From contig JAJFHD010000087.1 of NCBI GenBank assembly GCA_021775805.1, forward strand, positions 47,155 to 111,154: a stretch of DNA of 64,000 nt. The letters are read 5' to 3'. This DNA is from Alphaproteobacteria bacterium. Its GTDB lineage: Bacteria; Pseudomonadota; Alphaproteobacteria; Rhizobiales; JAJFHC01. The position numbers and the translations under genes are program-made. The notes beneath the pieces are model-generated. The model searched no databases. It saw only the letters and a list, made by a program, of their open reading frames with translations, and was not told where the DNA came from. Of the stretch, positions 52,021 to 59,993 are shown piece after piece (the stretch's first letter is position 1; every line of letters starts with the position of its first letter).

Positions 52021-54528
52021 TCACTTGGGCGACGGCAATTTCGTGGGCAGCCCTGTCTTGACCAACGGCTTGTCGAACTCGGTTGAATGGTACTTGTGGC
52101 AGAGCGTACAGGTTTCACCCGCCGACTGTTCGGTGTGGCAGGTTGCGCAAAGCTGTTTGTCCAATGTCACGAAGTTCTGATCGTATTTATGCGGGTCGCC
52201 GCCTGTGTAGGTTTTTTCGTACTCGTCGATTTTGCTTGTCGAGAGTTGATGGCACGACACACACCCTTTGCTTCCGACTGCACTGATGTGTGCGTCGTGG
52301 GAGAATTTTGTGAACCGGCTTTCCACACGGCGCGCGCTGAAGGCCTTCCATTTCACCTGTTTGAACTCATCTATTTCGTCGACGCTGTGGCATTTCGTGC
52401 ATCGACCGACAGCGTTGTTCCGGGTGAGTTGGTCGAAGATCGGCATTAACTGCGCCTTATTCTCACCACCATAGGCATGGCCGGCAAAATCAAGCCATGC
52501 TTTCAGAAACTGATCGGAATGGCCCAGTGGACGATACCGGATTGTGTGATCCAGTCGATACCAGCCACCAAACTTCGCCCAAGCCTCCGGATCGGCGGGT
52601 TCTGCAGCGGCCGCCTTGGGCGCTTCCTCTGAACTGTTTTCTTCGGAGGTAGCCTCTTCAAGGCCGCCACTGTCGGTTTCAAGACTGCCGTTGTCCGCCT
52701 CCAGGCCGCCACTTTCGGCTTCGAGACTGCCGCTGTCCGCTTCCAGACCGCCACTGTCGGCTTCGAGACTGCCGCTGTCCGCTTCCAGACCGCCGCTGTC
52801 GGCTTCGAGACTACCGCTATCCGCTTCCAGGCCGCCACTGTCGGCTTCAAGACTGCCGCTGTCCGCTTCCAGGCCGCCGCTGTCGGCTTCGAGACTGCCG
52901 TCATCCTCTTCCAGACCGCCGCTGTCTGTCTCCAGGCTGTCGTCACCGGTCTCCTGAACTGCGTCAGAGGTTGGTGCGGATTGCACCTGATCGGAAGATT
53001 TTTTCTTGCTTTCCAACGCCTCATTGAAGGACTTCGTTGGCCTGTTCTCATCAAAGTTCTTCAGGTCATCGTCGAGTGCGTTGAACCACTCCTGATTTAC
53101 CGCTGCAATCACATCACGTGATATCATACCCGCCATCTTGGCGATCTGAGCACGATCGATGCTTGGACTGTCCGGGGTCGCAGACAAGTTCATGGCGCCG
53201 GGTAACCCGCCGTTTTCCAGGTTCCGAAACAGGCGTTTGATCGACCAGGCCAGGGTCTTTACCTTGGCGAGGTCATCAGCCGATGCCGTGGTCAGATCGC
53301 GCAGATCCTTAATGCCGGACACAGCGCCCGACTCTGTGGGCAACAGCATTTTCATGAATGAGGTCAATGTGGCATCGGATCTGTGGTCTGTTGGCCACTG
53401 GCCTATGTCGATGCTTTCTTCCGTCAACGTATCAACGTCAAGGCCCGGAACACTAAGGAACGCAATGCCTTTCGAATCCGTCCGGTCAGTGCCGAGAATG
53501 TCCTTGTCGTGGCAGGATTGGCACATGGATTCATAGGACCGGATTTCCATGTACTTCTGTGCCGGACCAGGTTGGTGGCAGTCAGCACAAACGGGATCTT
53601 TTTCCGGGGCAGGGGTGGCCTTGCTTCTGGTCTTCGGGATGTGATTCACGAAGTGTGATTTGTGGTTGAATATAATCCGTGTCCGGCGGTTGAACGGATA
53701 TTCCTGGAACTTTGGATGGGAACTTGCGAAAGAGCCGAACTTGGAGGTGTGGCAAGTCTGGCAACGGTCGTTGGATAGTGTCGTCAGATCGTTGTAGAGC
53801 CCCTGATGTTCCTCGTGGCAGGTCGCGCAGTAGACTTGCGCGTCCGCAGGTTCGGTTTTTAACGCAGGGCCCGGAAAGGCAATGTTGTGGACCCAGCTGT
53901 CGTTCTGGATCTGCTGCTCCTTTGAGCCGGACCGGTAGGCTGCGGTCATCTTCTTCAACTGTTCGACCGGATTGGTGTGAGGAGCAAACGGCTGATCGCC
54001 CACATCGTGGCAGGACAAGCACAGTTCGGCATTCTGTTTCGGGCTCACCGTTGACGCAAACTGGTGCAGCCAACCCAGGTTATCGGACTTCACGCCGGCA
54101 TGACATGTCTCGCAGTCTGTCAGATTGGCATGAGGTTGGGAAAGCGGGCCCGGCATCAGATATTCCTTGGCCGCACCGCCGCTGAGAATCAAGGCTACTA
54201 GGCCGACGGTAAGGGCTGTCGCCCAAAGTGACCAGCGTCTTCTCTGCGTCCGTAAGCTTGGTTGCGGTACGCAACGTTCCAGCGGCATGCAGCATTTCCC
54301 GTCTGGAAGCGGTCCAGACTCGCAAGCGCCGCCCTGCTGCGCGGAACGCCGGCACTCCCAGCGGCCGTCTTCCATATGCGGCTGACAAACGGAAGTCACC
54401 CGGCAGCTGCCGTCTCCCCCCGGTCCAAGCGAGCAGGGTTTCCCGTCCGCCAGGCGACCACACAACCACTTGTCCTTGGGACGCTCGTAGCGGCTTTCCT
54501 TAAAACCGAATTTCTGGAGAATGATCAC
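52021..54528 (-). CDS. Membrane-anchored decaheme c-type cytochrome with acidic repeat linker
   Basis: 835 residues from GTG 54528. A Cys-rich N-terminal cytoplasmic segment (C23, C32, C42, C48, C59, C69, C79, C80, C86) is followed by one helix (about 100-119) and a periplasmic region with ten CxxCH haem sites: six (CETCH 139 onwards, CLSCH, CATCH, CQTCH, CADCH, CQSCH) before a Glu/Asp-rich heptad linker, then four (CTKCH, CVSCH, CATCH, CTLCH). It resembles cytochrome c3/NapC-NrfH-type electron carriers, but the repeat linker and Cys-rich module are unusual. Last gene of the operon, 1 nt after the cytochrome b gene. Confidence 0.85.
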   Translation of the reverse strand: MIILQKFGFKESRYERPKDKWLCGRLADGKPCSLGPGGDGSCRVTSVCQPHMEDGRWECRRSAQQGGACESGPLPDGKCCMPLERCVPQPSLRTQRRRWSLWATALTVGLVALILSGGAAKEYLMPGPLSQPHANLTDCETCHAGVKSDNLGWLHQFASTVSPKQNAELCLSCHDVGDQPFAPHTNPVEQLKKMTAAYRSGSKEQQIQNDSWVHNIAFPGPALKTEPADAQVYCATCHEEHQGLYNDLTTLSNDRCQTCHTSKFGSFASSHPKFQEYPFNRRTRIIFNHKSHFVNHIPKTRSKATPAPEKDPVCADCHQPGPAQKYMEIRSYESMCQSCHDKDILGTDRTDSKGIAFLSVPGLDVDTLTEESIDIGQWPTDHRSDATLTSFMKMLLPTESGAVSGIKDLRDLTTASADDLAKVKTLAWSIKRLFRNLENGGLPGAMNLSATPDSPSIDRAQIAKMAGMISRDVIAAVNQEWFNALDDDLKNFDENRPTKSFNEALESKKKSSDQVQSAPTSDAVQETGDDSLETDSGGLEEDDGSLEADSGGLEADSGSLEADSGGLEADSGSLEADSGGLEADSGSLEADSGGLEADSGSLEAESGGLEADNGSLETDSGGLEEATSEENSSEEAPKAAAAEPADPEAWAKFGGWYRLDHTIRYRPLGHSDQFLKAWLDFAGHAYGGENKAQLMPIFDQLTRNNAVGRCTKCHSVDEIDEFKQVKWKAFSARRVESRFTKFSHDAHISAVGSKGCVSCHQLSTSKIDEYEKTYTGGDPHKYDQNFVTLDKQLCATCHTEQSAGETCTLCHKYHSTEFDKPLVKTGLPTKLPSPK
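52651..52944 (-). repeat. 14-copy 21-bp tandem repeat encoding acidic heptads
   Basis: Inside the decaheme cytochrome gene, 294 bp consist of fourteen 21-bp units, alternately encoding SGGLEAD and SGSLEAD (edge copies SLETD, GLEED, SLEAE, GLEEA). The effective period is 42 bp. The DNA repeat is near-identical in the centre and diverges at both ends, the pattern expected from slippage or unequal exchange. It makes a long, strongly acidic linker between the six-haem and four-haem parts. Confidence 0.95.
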
Positions 54529-54529
54529 C

Positions 54530-55357
54530 TTAAGCTATTCCCGCCGAAAACGCATATCCGACCACGATATGCACGACGATGGCTATGATCAGGGCATAGG
54601 TCGCCGGAATGTGAAGAAACAGCCAAAGCTTCAAAAGACTGCCGTTGGCGTACTGGAAATCGAGATTGTTTTTGGTCTCCACAAGTTCACGCATTTTGGC
54701 GAGGCGCTTTTTGCCCTCGTCGTCGAGATATCTCTCAATCGAGGCCATTTCGCCAATGATGCGCGTCAGCGGCCGATTGGACGATCGCAGATGCGCAAAA
54801 TAGTTGCGCGGCCTGGCAAAGTACTCGCCAAGGAGGTTCGTATACAGCGCGGCAATGCTGACCGTGTTTCCGCCTTTGACCGATTCCAGTGCCAGGGCCT
54901 CGGCCTCTTCAGCCAGCCGGTTTCGAAACACCGGAATTCTCTCAAACAGAATCCGTTCTCCCTGGGCCTCGAGCCGCTTGGGAACGAGCTTGCTGATCAA
55001 ACCGCCAAACAATCCGCTGACCGCGACAGTCATGAACAAGATCCACAGCAACCATTCGAGCGGGGAATCGGGAATCCGGAATCTCGAATGAACCAGGAAG
55101 ATGCCCACTGTCAGAAACCCGAGATAATAGTGCAGGAGCAACCACAGTCTGACCCGCCCGAAGGGCAGGATGACCATGCGTTTTCGAAGCGTCAGGACCA
55201 TCATGACAAGCATGCAAACCGTCAGCACCCAGCCATTGAAGTACTGGACGTCGCGCAGGGCAACCTCGTAGCCGATGTTCCCAAGATAAAACACCAGAAA
55301 TGCCGCGACCGCGAAGCCGAGGTTGATGAGGACAACTCTGTTCAACAGCCAGCTCAT
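54530..55357 (-). CDS. b-type cytochrome membrane protein
   Basis: 275 residues from ATG 55357, which overlaps the upstream stop (ATGA); GTG 55366 is an alternative. Five or so helices. Candidate haem ligands are two His in LLHYYLGFLTVGIFLVHSRF and two in LWLFLHIPATYALIIAIVVH, each pair spaced as in di-haem cytochrome b561/ferric-reductase-like proteins. A soluble loop of about 110 residues lies between the third and last helices. It probably passes electrons across the membrane between the cNMP/Fe-S protein and the periplasmic cytochromes (inference). Confidence 0.7.
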   Translation of the reverse strand: MSWLLNRVVLINLGFAVAAFLVFYLGNIGYEVALRDVQYFNGWVLTVCMLVMMVLTLRKRMVILPFGRVRLWLLLHYYLGFLTVGIFLVHSRFRIPDSPLEWLLWILFMTVAVSGLFGGLISKLVPKRLEAQGERILFERIPVFRNRLAEEAEALALESVKGGNTVSIAALYTNLLGEYFARPRNYFAHLRSSNRPLTRIIGEMASIERYLDDEGKKRLAKMRELVETKNNLDFQYANGSLLKLWLFLHIPATYALIIAIVVHIVVGYAFSAGIA

Positions 55358-57090
55358 CCAAGCCACCTCAGCAGACTTTCGGTATCGCGGATGTTGATAC
55401 GGGTCAGGGCTTCATGCGGACAGGCCTGTACACAGGCGGGGCCGGTTAGCTGGTCGGCACAAAGATCGCATTTCGTGGCACGGCTGATCGGATGACCGTC
55501 GCGGTCAAGCATGTAGGCGCCGGATTCATCACGAATATCGACCATCCGGATGTTGTTGTAGGGGCAGGAGTTGGCGCAGGTCTCGCAGCCGATGCAGGTG
55601 GTGTCCTTGATAACCACAATCCCGGTGTCTTCGGCACGGTGAATGGCCCCGGTCGGGCAACCGATAAGGCAGACCGGGTCGGTGCAATGCATGCAGGCAT
55701 TGACGACCATCGCGTTTTCGAAGGTGTGACCGTGACGCGCAAAGCGCGGATTGTTGTAGTGCGCCGTCGAGCAGGCTCGCACACAGTCGTCACATCCAAC
55801 GCATTTGTCCAGATTGATCAGCATGGCTTTTTCGCCATTGATGAAACGGTGATCGACGACGAAGTCCATCAACCCCTGCCGCATTTCTTCACGACCGCCT
55901 GTTGTCACCGAACTTGTCGCCAGTCTCAATTTCTTCGCAGACAGACCCGGCAGCACATGCTTGCGGACCAGATTTGTGGGAATGCGTATGGCGTTGACGT
56001 ATCCAATCGCATGCAGGCTTGACTTCAGCGTGGTACCGCCGTGTTCGTCTGCTTCCGCAATTTCCTCCAGGCCAAATGTGTCGTTTCGGGAAAGGTGCCC
56101 GATGGTCTTCTGGCCGTGGTCGACATATTCCGTGACCCGCGCAAAGCCGCTATTGATCAAGAGGAGGCCGTCTACGTGACCCCCTTGTTCACAAATCAGA
56201 GGTTCCTGATCGATGATGTTTTCGGCTGTGCCCTGTTTTCCGATTTCGCTCTTGAAGCGATTGGTCCAGTCAAACTTTCCGTAAGTCTCAAACAGGGAAT
56301 GCCTGGCTATTTCATCAATCGCGTCCTGGTCTACGTGGGCAAAGACAGGACAGTCCCTCAGGCCTGCCGCCAACCCGCGATCATGATAGAGATCGTCGAT
56401 TTTCTGCCTGAAAGACACGGACCAGTCCCGGATTTCCCGCAAGCCCTGCCAGCGAAGTTCGAACAGCAACGTATCATCCTGGGCTGCAAATATGCTCACC
56501 GTCCTTGGACTTCTGGTCAGCGCCGCAAGTTCCCCGAACATTTGTGGCGCTTTAAGCTTGAAATTGGGATGATTGGCCAGGACATCGTCAACATCCACTT
56601 GCTGGGACGGATCCAATTTGCCCATCCGTGAATCTGACGAGAGTTCCTCGGCGTGATCGACGGGGCGATTCTTGCGGTACTCAGGCGGCGTTCGGCGGGC
56701 CAGCAACTGGCCAAAGGTTCGCCACCATGAGGCCCGGCTCTTGGCGGTGCCGGTCAGAACCTTGCTCTCGCTGGCGGCAGACGCCAGTCCGACCACCTCA
56801 CCTTCGAGAATGACGAACAACGAGTTGCCGTAGTCACCTTTGCGGACAATCACCTCTCCCTTGCGGTAGCGGCGCAGGCGTCCGTCATTGGCGATAATTC
56901 CCTTAAGCGGCAACCAAGCCGGAAAATCTCCTGGACTGAGATCGGCAAAATCGGGCAGGGAAAGGATCTGCTCGACGGTGTCGTCGTTCATGGGCAGAAC
57001 GACCTTTCCTTCCAGCAGTTCCTTGCCAAACGGCTGATCCCAGCGCCGATTTCGCTCGTCTTGAATTTCCGAGTCCAGATCGTCAACCAT
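55354..57090 (-). CDS. Cyclic-nucleotide-binding domains fused to four [4Fe-4S] ferredoxin sites
   Basis: 578 residues from ATG 57090. Residues 40-225 form a cNMP-binding domain with the phosphate-binding cassette FGELAALTRSPRTVS (185-199) and an extra ~65-residue insertion; residues 245-385 form a second, less conserved cNMP fold. Residues 425-560 are a DmsB/HybA-type ferredoxin with four cysteine quartets: C430-C440, C466-C478, C499-C509, C541-C557. No helix-turn-helix is present, so this is not a transcription factor. It looks like a cytoplasmic electron-transfer subunit gated by a nucleotide second messenger. Coupled by ATGA overlap to the cytochrome b. Confidence 0.88.
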   Translation of the reverse strand: MVDDLDSEIQDERNRRWDQPFGKELLEGKVVLPMNDDTVEQILSLPDFADLSPGDFPAWLPLKGIIANDGRLRRYRKGEVIVRKGDYGNSLFVILEGEVVGLASAASESKVLTGTAKSRASWWRTFGQLLARRTPPEYRKNRPVDHAEELSSDSRMGKLDPSQQVDVDDVLANHPNFKLKAPQMFGELAALTRSPRTVSIFAAQDDTLLFELRWQGLREIRDWSVSFRQKIDDLYHDRGLAAGLRDCPVFAHVDQDAIDEIARHSLFETYGKFDWTNRFKSEIGKQGTAENIIDQEPLICEQGGHVDGLLLINSGFARVTEYVDHGQKTIGHLSRNDTFGLEEIAEADEHGGTTLKSSLHAIGYVNAIRIPTNLVRKHVLPGLSAKKLRLATSSVTTGGREEMRQGLMDFVVDHRFINGEKAMLINLDKCVGCDDCVRACSTAHYNNPRFARHGHTFENAMVVNACMHCTDPVCLIGCPTGAIHRAEDTGIVVIKDTTCIGCETCANSCPYNNIRMVDIRDESGAYMLDRDGHPISRATKCDLCADQLTGPACVQACPHEALTRINIRDTESLLRWLG

Positions 57091-57091
57091 C

Positions 57092-58108
57092 TTAATTGGA
57101 TGCCTGACCCTTGTACTTCTTTGGACCCGGGACAAATTTGTCAATTGCACCAAAGGCCGAACCGTCGTGTTCTGCCGCAAACTTCAGTCCCAGTATGGAG
57201 ATTTTTCCAGCGGCCTCAGTCATCTGTGCTTCGTTATTGAGCTTCAGTTCGACTGCCTTGGCGGTTGCCGCTATTTCCTGCAGTTCCTGCGCCTCCGGCA
57301 ACAGTTTTGCGAGCTGGGCTACGACCTTGCGGGCTGTACCGGCGCGCTTGGCCATCTTCAGGGCATAATCCTTCTTGACGGTTGCCTTGCCGACGCCGAT
57401 CAGAGACATCTCCAGTTCAACAATCCGGCCGACAACGAACAGCATGCGCTTGCGTTCAGTACTGGCTTCCGGGTTGGACTTGCCTTTGGTTTTCCAGAGA
57501 TTGTGCCGCACCTCGCCCTGGGACCAGCTGACCAGTTCGAACTTGCTGCCCGCCTTGTGACCGCCGACATTGACCAGCTTTTCGTTCAGAACCAGGTGGC
57601 AGGTGAAGCAATTCTTGGCCAGGGTGTAGGTCTTCTTGGGCCGGATCATCCCGGCGGCTTCGGATTTCTCCCATCGAGCCTTGATTTCCGCAGCGCTCTC
57701 CTGACCTTCCTTTTTGCCACTGAAACCCGAGTGAACCTTGTACCACTCCTTGCCCTCGGAGTGGCAGGATTCGCAGGAAATTCCCGAAATCGACGTCGGA
57801 CTGCCGGATACGCTCTGACTTGTGAAATGGCATCCAAGGCACAGGCTGTCGGCTTTTAAACGCTTTACCTCCATCTTCGCCGCGATTTCCGTTGCTTCCT
57901 TACTCTTGGGAAGCGCGCGGAAGGTGGAAAAATGATGAGTGGTTTTCCAGGCCGCGGTTTCTTTAATGTGACATTCCGCACAGTTGTTGGGCCCGACAAT
58001 CTTTTCCGGATCGGCAGCCTTGGCTGCTGACATACCGAAAGTTAGTGATGCCACAGCAATAAAGCTCAGCAACCGCACAGGCTTCAGACTCGTCCAATTA
58101 ATTGTCAT
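57092..58108 (-). CDS. Tetraheme cytochrome, c554-like
   Basis: 338 residues from ATG 58108, preceded by GGGGACGGAAT. Signal peptide (RLLSFIAVASLTFGMSAAKA) then four CxxCH sites: NCAECHIKETAAWKTTHH, LCLGCHFTSQ, ISCESCHSEGKEW and NCFTCHLVL. The first motif followed by AWKTTHH is typical of cytochrome c554/c' domains, known from ammonia oxidisers, where c554 accepts electrons from hydroxylamine oxidoreductase. The C-terminal 130 residues are helical and carry no haem motif. Periplasmic. It sits 1 nt from the next gene. Confidence 0.85.
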   Translation of the reverse strand: MTINWTSLKPVRLLSFIAVASLTFGMSAAKAADPEKIVGPNNCAECHIKETAAWKTTHHFSTFRALPKSKEATEIAAKMEVKRLKADSLCLGCHFTSQSVSGSPTSISGISCESCHSEGKEWYKVHSGFSGKKEGQESAAEIKARWEKSEAAGMIRPKKTYTLAKNCFTCHLVLNEKLVNVGGHKAGSKFELVSWSQGEVRHNLWKTKGKSNPEASTERKRMLFVVGRIVELEMSLIGVGKATVKKDYALKMAKRAGTARKVVAQLAKLLPEAQELQEIAATAKAVELKLNNEAQMTEAAGKISILGLKFAAEHDGSAFGAIDKFVPGPKKYKGQASN

Positions 58109-58161
58109 ATTCCGTCCCCGATTTTTCATGTACCGATGAAAAGCTTGATTATCTTATTGCA

Positions 58162-59439
58162 TTATACATCCAGCGCAACGTCTCCGTCCGGACAGGCAAT
58201 GCATACCAAAGCTGTCCCTTTGGCCGGCTTGGTGGCCGGTTTGGAGACATAGTCGACTTTTCCGTCTTTCAAGGCGGTAGAACACGTACCGCAATTGCCG
58301 GCCCGGCAACCGGAACTGATCCGGATGCCGTTGGCCTCGGCAAGATCCAGTATTGTGCCGTCGCCATCACTCCAGGTGACGGATTTGCCCGACCGGGCAA
58401 ATTCGACCTTGTAACTCGCTCCGCCGGCCGCATGATCCCCGTCGCCCTTGCTGACTTTCTTGACGGTGGCCGGACCAAAAGCCTCAAAATGAATATCTTC
58501 CTCGGGCACGCCCCACTCAATTAGTTGGGTTGTGGTCGCATCCATCATCGGCGGCGGGCCGCATATGTAAAACTCGTAATTTGATGTTCCCAGGTAGTTT
58601 TTCATCACGTCGACGTTGAGATAGCCGGTCGCGTCATAGTCCTTGCCCTCGACGCATTCGTCTGTCGGGGCACTGTAAACGATGACGGAATGGAAGTGAC
58701 TGTTGTTTTCGATTATCTCTTCGATCTCGTCGCGCAGCGCGATATCTTCGCCGTTTCTGACGCCGTAGAAAAACCAGGTTTCGCGGTGGCTGTCGGTATC
58801 GGCCAGATACTTGAGCATGGAAAGCACCGGCGTCAGTCCGACGCCACCGCCGATCAAGGCCACAGGCCTGTCTGAGTGCGTGTCCAGATGAAACCCGCCA
58901 TTGGGTGCATCGACGTCCACCACGTCGCCTTCCTTGAGGCTGTCGTGGAAAAAGTTCGACGATAACCCGCCCGGTGTGCCGGGTTCGGCCTTGGGCGGCG
59001 GGCCCTGGCGTTTGATGCTGACCCGGTACCGATCCCGCTCCAGAGGGCTGTCGGACAGTGAATAACACCGTACGATCGGCACAGGCTGGTCCGGAATTTT
59101 CAATTCAAATGTCAGGAACTGACCTGGTTGGAAAGGAGGCAGGGCGCCACCGTCGTGAGGCGCCAGATAAAATGAACAGATATCACCGGCCTTGTTTTCG
59201 ATTCTCCTCTCGGCGATTCGAAACTTGCGCTTGCCTGACCATGTCAATTCCGTGCGTTGCCGGTCTACTTCGGCCCGCTTGATCATGATGTTTGCCCGTT
59301 CGCCGAAAAACTCGAACTTGCGCTGGTCCATCTTGCGATTGCGAACGGCGCCGTTGAACTGGGCAACCAATCCCGTGCCGGCCTGCAGCAGTGCCGCAAG
59401 CACGATCAGCCCGCCGCAAATCTGAAGCGCTAGAGCCAT
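58162..59439 (-). CDS. Membrane-anchored FAD/NAD(P) reductase with C-terminal 2Fe-2S ferredoxin
   Basis: 425 residues from ATG 59439, preceded by CGGGGATTATC. One N-terminal helix (LQICGGLIVLAALLQAGTGL); FAD domain with RCYSLSDSP (about 141-149); NAD domain with ALIGGGVGLTPVLSML and FYICGPPPMM; C-terminal plant-type ferredoxin with CRAGNCGTC (C-x4-C-x2-C) and a final Cys in CIACPDG. Relatives are Hcr (the NADH reductase of hybrid-cluster protein), NqrF and oxygenase reductases. It probably draws electrons from NAD(P)H to feed the cytochromes encoded downstream. First gene of the multihaem operon. Confidence 0.9.
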   Translation of the reverse strand: MALALQICGGLIVLAALLQAGTGLVAQFNGAVRNRKMDQRKFEFFGERANIMIKRAEVDRQRTELTWSGKRKFRIAERRIENKAGDICSFYLAPHDGGALPPFQPGQFLTFELKIPDQPVPIVRCYSLSDSPLERDRYRVSIKRQGPPPKAEPGTPGGLSSNFFHDSLKEGDVVDVDAPNGGFHLDTHSDRPVALIGGGVGLTPVLSMLKYLADTDSHRETWFFYGVRNGEDIALRDEIEEIIENNSHFHSVIVYSAPTDECVEGKDYDATGYLNVDVMKNYLGTSNYEFYICGPPPMMDATTTQLIEWGVPEEDIHFEAFGPATVKKVSKGDGDHAAGGASYKVEFARSGKSVTWSDGDGTILDLAEANGIRISSGCRAGNCGTCSTALKDGKVDYVSKPATKPAKGTALVCIACPDGDVALDV

Positions 59440-59993
59440 CTGATAATCCCCGATTGATTTGTCCAGGCGTACCTGGCTTGTCGCACACAAGAAAAGGCAG
59501 TGTCGATGGCAGGGTAGACAACCTGGGTATTATGTTCCAAAGAGCGACCGGCCACCATCGCAGATGCTGCCCGAACAACACCGTTCCAGCCGGATTTGGG
59601 CATCACCACCATACGCAAACCACTTGTAACGCCTGGAATAATGATCGTTTCCCCCTGATCGGCAACGTCCGAATTCACCAGTTAACTTCGGATATTGCTT
59701 CGCCCCCTGGTAAGTCATTCAAGGTGCGAAATATTCCCTGAACCAAACATACACATAATGCGCCTCTATGGTCACCTGTTTTAGGGCCGGACGCTGAAAT
59801 CCTTTGCACAAAAGTTTAACAGTCATGACGATTCGAGTCATTATGAATAAGTCCAACTGCCGGAACTCTTGAGTTTTGCGGACAATTGCGTCCGGGAGGC
59901 GCGGTGAATGAGGCCGCGCTCTGGGTTTGCAGCGAGGCGCTGAAAGTGCCGGGCCTCGCCGGTTTTTCGTGTAACCCAGGCGTCTGTTGCCTC
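59440..59993. other. Long intergenic region upstream of the multihaem operon
   Basis: 554 nt between the reductase start and the end of gdhA. No frame with protein-like composition. The central part (59640-59840) is AT-rich relative to neighbours and is the likeliest place for the multihaem operon promoter. I see no FNR-type TTGAT-N4-ATCAA site. The right part has two GC hairpins: 59899-59919, and 59932-59959 (listed separately). Confidence 0.6.
59932..59967 (+). terminator. GC hairpin followed by T5 (possible terminator)
   Basis: GCGAGGC (59932-59938) and GCCTCGC (59953-59959) pair perfectly around a 14-nt loop, followed by CGGTTTTT on the plus strand. It lies just past the 3' end of gdhA, but its T-run is on the plus strand, facing into the gdhA end, so it would stop plus-strand transcription. 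It may simply be a structured 3' region. Confidence 0.35.

Noticed and set aside
52651..52944. Coiled coil formed by the heptad repeat
   Set aside because: Each heptad has only one Leu and two Gly or Ser; the a/d hydrophobic pattern is missing, so an extended linker is more likely.
52651..52944. CRISPR array
   Set aside because: The units are contiguous 21-mers without unique spacers and lie inside a coding frame.
52616..52957. Plus-strand Ser/Arg/Pro repeat protein
   Set aside because: It is the antisense reading of the acidic heptad repeat of the decaheme cytochrome; the minus frame has haem motifs and signal features on both sides.
55354..57090. CRP/FNR-type transcription factor
   Set aside because: The cNMP folds are followed by four ferredoxin quartets and no helix-turn-helix.
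59440..59993. FNR or NnrR binding site for the multihaem operon
   Set aside because: No TTGAT-N4-ATCAA-like palindrome was found on reading both strands.
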